A stretch of DNA of 64,000 nucleotides from Apiospora phragmitis. Taxonomy: Eukaryota > Ascomycota > Sordariomycetes > Amphisphaeriales > Apiosporaceae. Positions within the stretch are counted from its first letter, which is position 1; every line of letters starts with the position of its first letter. The notes below the pieces were generated by a model. It was not told the DNA's origin and ran no database searches. It saw only the letters and a program-made list of their open reading frames with translations. Below are positions 34,622 through 45,382 of the stretch, in pieces. The DNA is taken from NCBI GenBank assembly GCA_038363925.1, contig JAQQWL010000001.1:2480001-2544000 (forward strand). Direction: 5' to 3'. The translations under genes were made by a program, and so were the position numbers.

Positions 34622-35764
34622 ATGGCGGCTCTAACCTCTTTACCAGCACTGCTGGACACATTGACTCAGTCATTGACTTCTGCCTTCGAAGCCACCCCGA
34701 AATTGGCCGGCATTGAACCGCCCCAACATGGCGTGTCCCTGCTCGATACCAAGAACGAACTGCTTTTGTCCTACCTGCAAAACCTCGTCTTCCTCATCCT
34801 CCTGAAGATTCGAAACGCAAAGAACTCCGACGAAGAAGACGACTCGGACCTGTCCAACACCGTGGTCGAGAAGCTGGTCGAACTGCGCCTGTACCTCGAG
34901 AAGGGCGTGCGCCCCCTGGAAGAAAAGCTCGAATACCAACTCGACAGGATGCTGCGCGCCGCCGATGACACCGAACGCCAATCCCAGATGGCCGCCCAGA
35001 GCGCCGCCCTCAGGGACGCAGAAGAGTCTGACGAAGAAGAGGAGGAGGGTGACAAGGAAGGAGGTGCCGGCGGTGTGCCCGTGCTGGACAAGAACGCCAG
35101 CGCGGCCCTTCCCAGCTTCGGCTTCCAGGCCTCCAAGAACCCCGCCGGCATGGCCGCCGCCGCCGCCTCCGACGCCGACAAGACGGGCGTGTACCGCCCG
35201 CCCAAGATCAGCGCGACCGTGATGCCCACCACGGAACGGCGCGAGGCCCGCGACCGCAGCCGCCCCATGCGGTCGGCGACGATGAACGAGTTCCTGAACG
35301 AGGAGGTGCTGGACCAGCCGCTGGCGCAGCCGAGCGTGGGCACCACCATCGTTTCGGGCGGCCGCGGCATGAAGACGACGCACCAGAAGGCCGACGAGGA
35401 CCGCCGCCGCGACTACGAGGAGACTAACTTCGTGCGCCTGCCGGCCGAGAGCAAGAAGGACCGCTCGAAGCGCAACAAGGCCGAGGGCCGCGCCGGCGGC
35501 ATGCAGTTCGGCGGCGAGGACTGGCGCGACCTCGGCAACGTCGACCGCATCGACAAGCTCACGCGCAGGAAGCCTCCTGGTGCCAGTGGTGGTACCAAGG
35601 CGCTGTTGGAGAAGAGCCGCAAGCGCGGCCGCGAGGTCACCGACAGCGACCGCAATAGCGGGTTCAACAGCAACACCCGCGAGATTGTCGGTGGTGGTTA
35701 CCAGAAGCGCGTCAAGACCATGGACGGCCAGAGAGGAGGCGGAAAGCGAGGCGGCAAGAGGTAA
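34622..35764 (+). CDS. lcp5: LCP5/neuroguidin, U3 snoRNP-associated processome protein (Sas10/Utp3/C1D family)
   Basis: An intronless 380-residue protein. Lcp5 is a nucleolar component of the small-subunit processome, needed for 18S rRNA maturation. I use the ATG at 34,622 (MAALTSLPALLDTL, in context CAATATGGCG) rather than the in-frame one at 34,583. The Sas10/Utp3/C1D domain spans about residues 8-100 (GVSLLDTKNELLLSYLQNL, then KLVELRLYLEKGVRPLEEKL and YQLDRMLR). An acidic linker (DEEEEEGDKE) follows. The family motif YRPPKISAT is near residue 197, and the C-terminus is basic (KSRKRGREV, GGGKRGGKR), as expected for a nucleolar protein. The frame is undamaged, unlike several neighbours. Confidence 0.9.
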   Translation: MAALTSLPALLDTLTQSLTSAFEATPKLAGIEPPQHGVSLLDTKNELLLSYLQNLVFLILLKIRNAKNSDEEDDSDLSNTVVEKLVELRLYLEKGVRPLEEKLEYQLDRMLRAADDTERQSQMAAQSAALRDAEESDEEEEEGDKEGGAGGVPVLDKNASAALPSFGFQASKNPAGMAAAAASDADKTGVYRPPKISATVMPTTERREARDRSRPMRSATMNEFLNEEVLDQPLAQPSVGTTIVSGGRGMKTTHQKADEDRRRDYEETNFVRLPAESKKDRSKRNKAEGRAGGMQFGGEDWRDLGNVDRIDKLTRRKPPGASGGTKALLEKSRKRGREVTDSDRNSGFNSNTREIVGGGYQKRVKTMDGQRGGGKRGGKR

Positions 35765-36245
35765 TGGTGGTGGAAATGTTATTACTTGATGATGGATGTA
35801 TAGATTTTGACGGTTCTTGCACTGAGACTGTCTTGATACCCAATGGAAAAGTTAGGATTTTGCGTCATGATGATGTTTTTGCTTGCTTCCTACTATCAAT
35901 GCCAGTGAGTGACTTGATTCTAGGTGATACGTCGTATAAATTTCAAGATAAACCAGGTAGACAAAATCTGTTCTATCATGGTTTCAACATAATGATTCTT
36001 TTTATTTGTATTTGACTCCTTTTCCCATAACCAATTTGCATGGCAGTCTCCAAATCCCTGAGATCCATTTTCGATGAAGTGGCTTGCTTAGGCTTCCCTA
36101 TTCCGTTAAAACGCGGACCATTTTATACATTCCACTTCTTGATGAGTCGACGTGCTCATCCCCTTCTTCTTCTTCTTCTTCTTCTCCTTCTTCTTCTCTT
36201 ATCGGCTCCCCTTCTCCTATTCTTCATGTCCAAATGAGACCCCGA
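35765..36245. other. Convergent 3' region with CTT microsatellite
   Basis: Lies between the LCP5 and FMO stop codons. A (CTT)n-type run of about 40 bp is at 36,160-36,199, within the likely 3' UTR of the leftward monooxygenase. Confidence 0.6.
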
Positions 36246-37934
36246 TCAAAAGTGCTTCCCCGTATCCCTCTCGACCTCCTGGTGCTGCATCCCCAGCCCG
36301 TTCCGGATGCGGTCCTCGACGCGGACGACGCGCTTGGGCAGCGCGGAGCCGATCCCAAAGAACACAAAGGCGGCCCACTTCCAGCGGAAGGGGTTGATGG
36401 TGACGCAGAAGAAGAACCACCAGAGCAGCTCGAGGTAGGTGAAGAAGTCGAAGGCGCCCGTAGGCGCGGTGGCCTTCAGGACTTTCGTCATGTCGATCCA
36501 GCGGCGCATCCAGAAGGGCCGCGGGCGCGTCAGCGGGTCCGCGAGGAACATCAGCAGGATGCGCGTGTAGATGCCGATGTGCCAGTTGCCGACGGTGCCG
36601 ATGGCGGACAGGTAGGTGCAGTTGATGGCCGAGACGGACGGGTGGTTGGGCGGGAACGTCTGGAGGTACCAGTTGGGCGCGCCGTACGGCTCCTCGAAGC
36701 AGTCGTCGGGCAGGAAGCTGAGCGAGGGCCGCTTGAAGCCCGTCGCCTGCACCACCATGTCGCCCTCGATGTGGACGGTGCGGCCCGGTCCGCCCGGGGG
36801 GCACGCCCTTTTCCCGCTTGTTGACGAGGATGCCGCGGTCCGTGAAGTCCTGGATGTCGCAGCGCACCCACTCGGCCGCGCCGCTGCGCAGCTTGTCCAT
36901 GACGTCCGAGTTGACCATGGGGGTGTCCATGAATATGCCCTTGTTGTACGGCGCCAGGTCCTCGAGGTCGCGGTAGAAGAGCTTGCGCAGCAGGAACTCG
37001 GGGATGAAGGAGAGAAAAGTCTCCTGCCCGAAGATGTTGAGCGCCAGCAGCATGTTCACAATCGGGTTGCGCGGGATGATCCACTTGTCCGACCGCGCGA
37101 TGATGTACACCTTCTTGGCGCCCTCCTCGGCCGCGAACTCGAGCGCCTCGACGGCCGAGGCGCCGCCACCGATGACGATCATGGTCTTGTCCTTGGCGGA
37201 TTTTCTATTGCGAGAGAAGGGTTAGCAACTGTGTTCAAGTATATATCCAAAACAGGAGATATTACCCGGTCAATTGGCTAGAGTGGAACGTAGGCCCCTT
37301 GAACTTCTCCATGCCGTCCAGATGCGGCATCTTGGGGTCGCCGCAGGTGCCGACGGCGGCGATGAGGCCCTCGAACACGCCGTTGGCGGGATCGTCGAGG
37401 ATCCAGCGGCCCTTGTCGTCCTTGTAGACCTTCTCGATCTTCTTGTTGAACACGGTCTTCTTGTCGAGCCCGTAGCGCTCCCACACCTGGCGCACCTGGC
37501 TGATGATCTGCTGCCGGTCCGGGTAGCCGCGCTCCCACTTCACCGAGGGGTGGAAGCGGTACATGAGCGAGTGGATCTGGAGGCTCGAAGTGTTGTTGAC
37601 TTTCTGCAATGGATCAGGCATGTCAGTGACTTTGTCAATTGCGCAGTTCTGAAAGGTTCGTTTGCTTGGCAGCACTTACACTCCAGATACCACCGACATT
37701 CTTCTCGTCGCCCGCCTCGAAGATGGTGACATCAAAGCCATGACCGACGCAGTGAGCAGCCGACGCGACACCCGTGATGCCGGCGCCGATGATGGCGATC
37801 TTAGGCCTCGAGAGCTGGGCGTCGGATTTCGGTGGCGCCGGCGACAGGATGAAGTCGATGAGCCATTGCCACACTTGATAGATGAACAAGAACGGGTGGA
37901 ACACCGGGTTCTCGACCCTCGACTCGGCCGGCAT
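36246..37934 (-). CDS. Flavin-containing monooxygenase, one-base frameshift
   Basis: An FAD- and NADPH-dependent monooxygenase of the FMO/Baeyer-Villiger-like superfamily; substrate unknown. Exons (leftward): 37,680-37,934; 37,266-37,603; 36,246-37,204. Introns are 76 and 61 nt with GTAAGT and GTAATA donors. An N-terminal hydrophobic stretch is followed by the FAD dinucleotide-binding motif IAIIGAGITGVASA, then GGIWSKVNNTSSLQIHSLM. The fingerprint FKGPTFHSSQL matches FxGxxxHxxxx. The NADPH site is VIGGGASAVEAL and the ATG motif is VVQATGFKRP. Aromatic hydrophobic helices occur near the end (LLWWFFFCVTINPF). A C-run of six (36,796-36,801 on the plus strand) carries one base too many; removing it gives 516 residues. 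Confidence 0.87.
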
Positions 37935-39065
37935 GTCGTCTACTTTAGCTTAGCGTGTTGTTTGGTGGTGTTCAGACAATTGAGACCAGGTGCAATGGCG
38001 GTGTTTATGTCTCCGTCTCGCTCTGTCTCTATTCCCGTACAGTATTTCGCCAATTGAGGAAGATGGGAGTTATAGAGGAAGTCACAGTTAGCTTGGCCGC
38101 GGGGGGGGGGGTGGGGGGTCTTCATTATTACGAACTATTTACATCACTCCCAATGCCAATCAGAACCTGAATGCAGGAATCAAGCATTGAGAGCTCCTCA
38201 ATTGTCCGAGTTATTTTGGGGGGATCCCTGCCCCTGACGTCAGTGACTGCTAAGAAACGCGCGACACACATTAGGGATTTTAGCATGTGAAGAAGAAGAA
38301 AGCGGCCGAAACGGGGCGGTCCCCGGGCTACCAGCACGACCAGGCCAGGGCAGACACCAGGGGCTGGGTTGCTAAAACGGCAGCTAAAACGACCTTCTGG
38401 AGGCTCTCGTCCACCATCAATGCGACTCCAGCAGCGAGGTAATACGAGTACGTGGGCTGTGACTCGGCCGGGCCATTAGGTCCGGCCGTGGACAGCTTTC
38501 CACGGTGCAACATCCTTCCATACAACGCTTCTCCAGTATGAAATCATCCCAATTGAATTGCCGACCTGTCTTGTGAAACGGTCTAGAGGGTGCGCAATTA
38601 GTTAACCTTACAACTTTAAAATTGAGATAGAAGGTCTGCAAGTTTGCTGCCTCTTGCATACTTAGTGGTCGTCACGTAAAGTAGCCGAACGTCAAGTTAC
38701 AGCGTCGCAAAAGCACTTCCCAGGAGAAACCTCACCGATACGATGTTTTGTAGTTGGAATGTTCTTCAGCCACCATGCGACCTGGGATGGCATGATAGAT
38801 ATTGTAAGTGGGTAAAGGGAGGATCGTCGTATGCGGCTGAAAGAAATACTACCATATCCGCAAAAATGGGCTAGCCGTCGCCTGACAGCACAAAAACCCA
38901 TTGAACAGATCATGACACCAACCAATAGTGTTCAGTTCCCCTGGGAAAGGGTATTTGTGACTTGTTTTATCATAGGGCGAGTATGCATCAGTTGGCGCAT
39001 CTCTTGAAACAATAGGATGTAGTATTTACTTTTCCCCCTCCAGTCAGCCTTTTAGCTCTAGGTCT
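37935..39065. other. Intergenic region with poly-G tract
   Basis: No supported gene. A tract of guanines broken by one T lies at about 38,100-38,118. Confidence 0.5.
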
Positions 39066-39398
39066 CTATTCTCTCCAAACCTCGCTCTCGCACGGCTTGG
39101 AGAGGCCGCCCTTGGCCGCGAGGTCGTTGATGGAGATGCCAGTGCTGACACTTTCCACAGTTTAGTGGTGGTTTCCAATAGTCAGTAAGAAGACGAAGAA
39201 GACGAAGAAGACGAAGCGAGCATTGATGAGAGCTGAGTACTTACTAATGGTATACACGGTGAAGGCGATAGTGATGGAGCGCTTGTCGACCAGCTTCTTG
39301 TTCATGCCGAGCTGTGTAGATCGGGTCGTAGGGGTCAAGGTCCCTCGGTCTGCTCGATCGGCTGGGCTTCTGGCCAGGAGAGCGCCGGCGAACCTCAT
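39066..39398 (-). CDS. Possible small spliced gene, unknown function
   Basis: Two protein-like minus-strand segments flank a good intron donor. The upstream segment (39,245-39,398) starts MRFAGALLARSP and ends NKKLVDKRSITIAFTVYTI, directly before GTAAGT. The downstream one (39,066-39,151) reads STGISINDLAAKGGLSKPCE and then SEVWRE before a stop. The apparent intron is about 93 nt, but the reading phases of the two segments do not join cleanly with the sites I can see, so another exon or an indel may be involved. A (GAAGAC)n-like run lies inside the intron. No family recognised. Confidence 0.3.
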
Positions 39399-40337
39399 GC
39401 CGATAATAGATGGGTTTAGTTAGTTTGGATAAGCGTGAAGGATTGCAGTGTCAGTGTCATTGGCATTGCTGCTGGTGCTGCTGGAACCAGTCATTACACA
39501 GCCCGAGGCTTGTCGACTTCTCACCTGGTCGTCGCAAGACTGGAAAATCTGGAGGTGACTTGAGAACGGCCTGGCTTCTGAAGCCATAAGAGCCCCGACG
39601 TCGAGTCGGGGAGACCAGCGGGGTTGCATTTGGCTGAGTAATCGCGAATTGACGATTGCAGCAATCGACGAGTGAAACACATATAAACACACACACACAC
39701 ATATTGAACGCATAATAGGTAAATGAATTGAGTAATTGTATTGACGAAGCGTCAAAGGCGCACTGAAATATAGCTGCATAAGTAGGTTATTCTGAAGCTG
39801 TTGTGATTGCTGTGGAGAGCAAACACACGTAGGATATTCACGCCCAACATACGAGCAGATCCCGTGAGCCACGGTAGGCCAATGACTGGCTCCGCTTGTA
39901 ACTAACGTTCCTAATGAACTGAACGCTGCGGATGCGACATCAACGCCGGTCAGCGCCAAGCACGCACGCTATACCATACCTGCGTATCTGCCGATCCGAC
40001 GTGAACGCGGCAAACGCCCCTTTTTAACACCGACGAGTCCGATCGCGCTTCTACAATATACAGTGGACTTACCAGACTGGATTGAATCTACATACTTCAT
40101 CGATGTTGGTGAAGAACGACTTGTCTCTCAAGCATCAAGGTCGGCGGGGCTTGATAAGAGTGACCTGCTCAGAACCGAAAAGGGTGGAACACGGGAAAAG
40201 ATCCCTTTCGTGGTCTTGTGCTTATTATACGGGCGGTGGATAGTACGAGTTAAGTACCTATCTATCCCCTAGGTTTTGCTTTCGTTTTGCTTACTTTTTA
40301 TCATCGTAGCTTCTTAATACTCTTCGTCAATGCTTTC
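39399..40337. other. Intergenic region
   Basis: A short (CA)n run is at about 39,688-39,702. The open frames here carry no conserved motifs. Confidence 0.5.
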
Positions 40338-42042
40338 TTACCGCCCAACGAACTTGAGCTCCAGGTAACGAGCGGGCAGGTACGTGACCAGCGTGACGAC
40401 GAACGCGAACTCGTTCGCCACGTCGCCGCCCGACGCGCCGATCAGCTTGCCGACGGGCCCCACGTACCACGTCTCGACCATGCCCATGATCCAGGCGACG
40501 ACGCCGAGCAGGAAGGCGGCGAGGGCGGCGATGCCCAAGGGCAGGCGGCTCGGGTCGTTCCAGGCCTCGAGGTCGTAGTTCGCAAAATCGCCCTTGCGGT
40601 AGACCCAGTGCTCGACGAACACGATGACAAAGTACGACGTGCACCAGTAGCCCAGCAGCGACAGGAAGTTCTGCAGGTACGCGTTCAGCTGCTCGCGCCC
40701 GCCCAGCGCCAACCCCAAAATGGCGGCGAAGCACGCGAGCGTCCAGAGGAAGCGCGGCACGCGCGCGAACGGGCGCGAGATCTGCTGGCACGAGATGGCG
40801 GCGCTGTAGATGCTGATGACGTTGACGTTGATGCCCGACAGGACCAGCAGCGTGAGGATCAGCTTGGCGAACCCGCGCGGGTACAACATCGCCTGGATCA
40901 GGAAGCCGAGGCCGTCGTCCTCGTACGCGGCGGCCCAGTCGGCGCGGTTGTTGAGGGCCGACGACACGACGCAGCCGGCGACCATGCCGATGCTGGTCGG
41001 GATGGCGAGGCCGAAGGTGGTCAGCAGGAAGACCTTGACCCGCGACACGTCGACCGGGTAGTGCACGTAGTAGTCCGACGCCATGGTGCACCACGAGGCC
41101 GAGCTGCCGTAGACGATGGCGATCAGGCTAAGGACACTGCCGGACAGGTCGGCGCCCTTGACTTTGCTGGGCGAGGTGTTGTCGGCGAAACGGCCCGTCT
41201 CGCCAAGAATGACCATGAAGATGACGAAGAAGACGACCCAGGCATATCTGCATAGTGAAGAATCGTAAATCCCCATGTTACAGGCAGCAGCAGGCGCGTT
41301 GTGGTGGCACGCATCCGACAAGGTTGGGAACGCCAAGAACAGAAGGGAAAGACAGAGGGACTGACCTCTCGTAGACCAAAATAGCCTTCAACCCCACAAA
41401 CGAGATAATCGTCGCGACGACGGCCAGGATGACGATGCCGACGATGAGCGACAGGCGCCCGTCAGCGACGGCGGTCAGCGCGAGGCCGCCGGTGATGCAC
41501 GAGACCGAGGCCCAGCCGATCTGGACGATGGTGTTGAGGGCGGCGATGAGCTTGTTGGGCCACCAGCCGAAACTGAAGCGCGACATGGAGATCTGGCGCA
41601 GCCCCGTGGCGGCGCCGAAGGTGGCCGAGAAGGCCGTCAGGGCGCTGCCGAGCAGCGACGCGCACACGGTGATGGCGACGGACTGGCGCAGGCTCAGGCC
41701 CAGCTCGTGGCCCAGGAAGCCGGTCGCGAAGCAGCTCGTGTTCATGGTGCCCGAGGCCCACAGCAGCGCCATGGACAGCTGCTCGTGCCAGGGCACGGGG
41801 CGCTTGTCCTCGGGCCGCTTGCGGCTGATGGCCTCGGACTCGACGCCCAGCTTCGCGTCCAGCTTGGCCTCGAAGCGGCGCAGGCGCGCCAGCACTCCAC
41901 GACCACCATTGCTCTCCTCCTTCACGGCCGCGGCCTCGTCGATGATGACGCTGTTGCTGGAGTGCACGTCATTGCCGGCGACCACGGCGGCCTTTTCGGG
42001 GCCGCGGCCCTTCTCCAAGTCAGAGGCAGCGGCGGTCGACAT
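40338..42042 (-). CDS. NCS1 family purine-cytosine permease
   Basis: A plasma-membrane symporter of the nucleobase:cation symporter-1 family, Fcy (purine-cytosine) branch. Two exons: 41,366-42,042 and 40,338-41,247, 528 residues. The intron is 118 nt (donor GTCAGT, acceptor TGCAG) and joins VYERYAWVV. I use the ATG at 42,042 (MSTAAASDLEKG). The N-terminal cytoplasmic part includes KLDAKLGVESEAISRKRPED. Helices 1-3 follow with SCFATGFLGHELGLSLRQS and the conserved TGLRQISMSRFSFGWWPNK loop. Later marks are YGSSASWCTMASDYYVHYP and INVNVISIYSAAISCQQISR, both typical of Fcy transporters. The substrate (cytosine, adenine, guanine or similar) cannot be read from the sequence. The reading frame is intact. 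Confidence 0.9.
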
Positions 42043-42811
42043 TGCTTCTGGGAGGAGAATGCGGGGGAGATTGAAGGAAGAAAAGGCGGGATGCAATGGA
42101 GGGGTAACCTTAGGGGAGGAGGGAGGTCTCGACTGCGAATTCCAAGTTGGAAGGTGCCGCTTACCACGCACACATCTCTTCCAGAACAAGAAGCGCGAGT
42201 GGCACGCGATCACCCTTTATACGACCGAAAATTTCTCTCGGGCCTGTGGACTCGGATGGGGTTTCTTTCTCCCTCGCTCACCTCAAGCTTATCTTCCGGC
42301 CCCCAATAATGGAAATCTGGATCCTGGGATCCTGCTGGACCCGGTTGCTTGTCGTATCTATTTTGCCTCCAGGGATGCGGCCAGGGTCTCCCCACCATCG
42401 AATGGTATAATTTTGGGTAAAGCTGCCGGGGGGCCCGTCCAGACCGTCAGATCATGGTGACCGTTCCTTGCCCTTTTGGTGTCCAGTGGCGAAAGGGTCT
42501 CAGCCACTTGGCAGGGGCTGCCGTGCATCGTCGCATAATGATTGGCCTGTCGGAGTTTAGACAAGCAATCGGATACCGGCAGCTAGAAAGCTTGATTCCA
42601 TCACCAATTGCTATTAGTGAAGGCTTGTCAGGAAAATTGTCTATGCAACAGTATTTTTATCAAAAATCACAAATAGAGAGACACGCGCAATTTAATGATT
42701 AACGATCAATTGTCTGTCATATGGGGCAGTGCTATATGAACAAGTAATACCATGCCCTGTCCGCGCCCCAGCATCTTAGTGTGCAACTCGCCCTTATGCC
42801 CCAATGCTAGC
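42043..42811. other. Intergenic region between permease and Fot1-like element
   Basis: No gene seen. It contains the permease promoter and ends at the TA target site of the transposon at 42,812. Confidence 0.5.
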
Positions 42812-42813
42812 TA

Positions 42814-42858
42814 AGCTAAAGCACCCCTCCACGGACCACCCCTTTGCGGACCAGAAAA
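42814..42858 (+). repeat. Left terminal inverted repeat of the Fot1-like element
   Basis: The sequence AGCTAAAGCACCCCTCCACG continues through GGACCACCCCTTTGCGGACCA. It is the reverse complement of 44,683-44,723 apart from a few mismatches, most of them transitions. Confidence 0.85.
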
Positions 42859-44682
42859 CCTACTAAACACACCCTTTTAATTTAAGTCATTTCTATAGCT
42901 AAAATTAGTCAGGACATGCTATTTTTTAGTATTTCTAATAATAATATAGTCTTTTATTTTTGTTCTATCGTCTTTTATTCCCTTTATATTATTCTACGGC
43001 CTGCTTAATACTTTAACGTCGGTAAATTCGTTTTTAAATATAACCTTACCCTTTAGCCCTTGCTTAGCTCGTCGTATATTAGCTATATAAATAAATCGCT
43101 GTCTCGGTACAATTCTTACTTTTTAATATATTTTAATAGTTTTTTTATTAATTTTAATTTAAAAATAATTAATTTAAGCTTTAATGGTTGCGATTTTATT
43201 AGTTTTATAAATAAAGAGTTTTTAAAAAAAAGAGATTAAAAGTAAATTTATAGCGGCTAGTTTTCGATTATTATTTCTTAATATTTAATTATTAAAAAGT
43301 GTTTTAATAAGCGTTAAAGTTAATTTAATAACGAAATTAAACATTAATTCTTTATTAATTATAAGGGGTAGCTCTAGATATAATTAAGCGATACTTTTAT
43401 TTTTTAAGATAATATATTTCGATAATAAAGATTTCGATTAATTCCGCGGATAAATTTTAACTATTTTTTAAATATTTTAAATCGTTAAAGGAATTAAAAT
43501 ATTAATTTTAATTTAAGGGTATACTTTTAATATATTTAATTTAATAGGTTTAAGTTTAAAAACCGCGTTTAAGTATATTTTTAAAAGGATCTTTAACCTT
43601 TTTTTAATAACTTAAAAACTTTTATATTTAAAACCTATATAATATAATTATAATATAGCTTATAAAAAACGAACTATATTTTATTAATAAAATAAAGTTA
43701 TAAAAAATCTTTATTTATATATAAATTATAGCCGTTATAAATTAAAACAACTTATTTATTATTATAATAAAATCGAATATAAAAAATAAACATATTTTAA
43801 ATTTAATTTAATATTATAGAATTATTAATCCACTTTCTAAGCGATGCTTTAACTCGTTAATTATTTTAAAAATAGCTGTTTTAATTTAAAAACTACTAGC
43901 TTTAAACGTTAACCCCTTTAAAAATAATTAATAACGAGAGGGCTACTTTATTATAGCCTATATACTTTAAGGTAGTAATTTACTCCCTTTTCTCAACGTT
44001 TTTTTTAAAAGTTAAATAGTTAATAGCTTCGGTAACTACTTAATAATTATCGTTAACGCCTTAGCCGATACTTATTTTATCGATATTATAAAAGCGTTTA
44101 AAAGAGATATTAACTAGCTTAAAAATATTAAATCTATAAAAAAAAACGTTAATATTAATAATAATTATTTTATTAACGCGGCTATAATTAATTATTTTAA
44201 ACCTAGTGGTTTTAACGGACTCGTTTCTAGTTAAAAATCGGGTATACTAACGTTACCCTAGTATATAAGACGCCCTAGAAGTGTTTAGTATCCGTTAGGC
44301 TATATATCTAAACTTGACGAGCGTTGGCGCGAAGCTTAGTTTAGCTTAGCCGATGGCTTAATTCGCTAATTAAGTCTTTAAAAATAGTAATAATACTTGC
44401 CGGTCCTTATTTAGCTCTTATCGTGTCGGTATACTAGCTAGGCGCCAAATAACGTACGATTAAGCGGTATTTTATTTACAGACGGCTTCGCGAATATATA
44501 ATCCGAGCTTTACGTTACGTATCGTAGCTTATGCGCATTTTTAAATATTAAATAATAATATAGAGAAATAATTAAAAGAAAACGAATAAAATAATAATAA
44601 TATATATAGTTAAGAGGTAAAGGTGGTAAGAGAAATCCATATTATTATCCAAGGGTCTAACGCGTTTGTGGCGCGAAACGCT

Positions 44683-44723
44683 GTGGTCCGTGAAGGGGTG
44701 GTCCGTGGAGGGGTGCCTTAGCT
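44683..44723 (-). repeat. Right terminal inverted repeat of the Fot1-like element
   Basis: The plus strand reads TGGTCCGTGAAGGGGTGGTC followed by CGTGGAGGGGTGCCTTAGCT, the inverse of the left repeat. It is followed by TA. Confidence 0.85.
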
Positions 44724-44807
44724 TAGCATCTGCCCCTGAACCCCCAGACCAATGCGTCCATCTTCCCGTTCGGCTGGATGCAACGAATCTCAGATTACCG
44801 CCCGTTT

Positions 44808-45173
44808 CTAGATTCCACTCCACTGCACGTTGACGCGGCCAGGGCCGGTTGATCCCGCCAAATCGGTGAACAATGCGGACGTGACATCGATGTCTGCCGT
44901 GGCGCATCCCGCGCACTTATCCTCGGCCTTGGCCGTCGTGGTCTTGCCGTTGTAGGTGATGGTGACAACCTTGCCGCAGACCGGGTCCAGGTTGCTGTTG
45001 GCAGTCGTGAAGAAGCTCGGGGCAACTGCGACGGTCATGTCGCCATTGTTGATGGCCTTGCCGCAGGCACCCACGTTGCCGTTGTACCGGTTGTAGGTCA
45101 TGTCGCCGCTGTAAGCGGTGACTATGGCCACGAGGGTGGAGAAGAGAATGCTGATGAAGGCGAGTCCGGCCAT
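44808..45173 (-). CDS. Small secreted double-psi beta-barrel (RlpA/expansin-like) protein
   Basis: An intronless 121-residue protein, leftward. The signal peptide covers about residues 1-20 (MAGLAFISILFSTLVAIVTA). The mature part is a single DPBB domain: GDMTYNRYNGNVGACGKAIN at its start, VAVAPSFF, CGKVVTITYNGKTTTAKAED, then KCAGCATADIDVTSALFTDL and GRVNVQW at the end. Four cysteines and the DIDVT/LF motif fit barwin- and RlpA-like folds. Fungal relatives include cell-wall-associated, expansin-like proteins and candidate effectors. No catalytic activity can be claimed. It lies 84 bp from the Fot1-like element, and its promoter contains imperfect repeats at 45,241-45,382. Confidence 0.82.
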   Translation of the reverse strand: MAGLAFISILFSTLVAIVTAYSGDMTYNRYNGNVGACGKAINNGDMTVAVAPSFFTTANSNLDPVCGKVVTITYNGKTTTAKAEDKCAGCATADIDVTSALFTDLAGSTGPGRVNVQWSGI

Positions 45174-45240
45174 TGTGTCGTGATGCTTTGTTCTGGTGTT
45201 AGAAGAGAGTAGGTATGGCTTGGTAAAAGAGACAATGTCG

Positions 45241-45382
45241 ATTCCGCGGACGAAACGAAGTTGAGCGGTCTAAGAACGATATGGTAACGCGTTTGTAACG
45301 AAGTTGAGCGGCCGAAGCACGAGGTTGAACGGTTGAGGAACGATGCAATACCGCGGACGTAACGAAATCGAGTGGTCGACGG
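45241..45382. repeat. Imperfect repeats upstream of the DPBB gene
   Basis: The motif ACGAAGTTGAGCGG and variants (GAGGTTGAACGG, CGAAATCGAGTGG), each followed by AGAACGAT-like or GGAACGAT-like sequence, recur three to four times within 70-210 bp upstream of the start codon at 45,173. They could be regulatory or simple duplications. Confidence 0.5.

Larger units (their letters stand above)
42812..44725 (-). mobile_element. Fot1-like DNA transposon (pogo, Tc1/mariner), RIP-degraded
   Basis: A 1,910-bp element (42,814-44,723) bounded by a TA duplication (42,812-42,813 and 44,724-44,725). TIRs of about 45 bp begin AGCTAARGCACCCCTCCACG and continue GACCACCCC. The size and the AGxxAAGCACCC start resemble Fot1. 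The minus strand encodes transposase remains with stops: LIYNGYNLYINKDFL, then FINKI, and later VLNIKVFKLLKKG. These correspond to LLxxDGHxSH and QPLDVGVFxPLKK of active relatives, with D-to-N and H-to-Y changes. The interior is extremely TA-rich, but the TIRs are nearly normal in composition. The right end lies 84 bp from the stop codon of the neighbouring secreted-protein gene. Confidence 0.85.

Noticed and set aside
36150..36200. Coding repeat at the CTT run
   Set aside because: It lies between two convergent stop codons, so it is a microsatellite in a 3' region.
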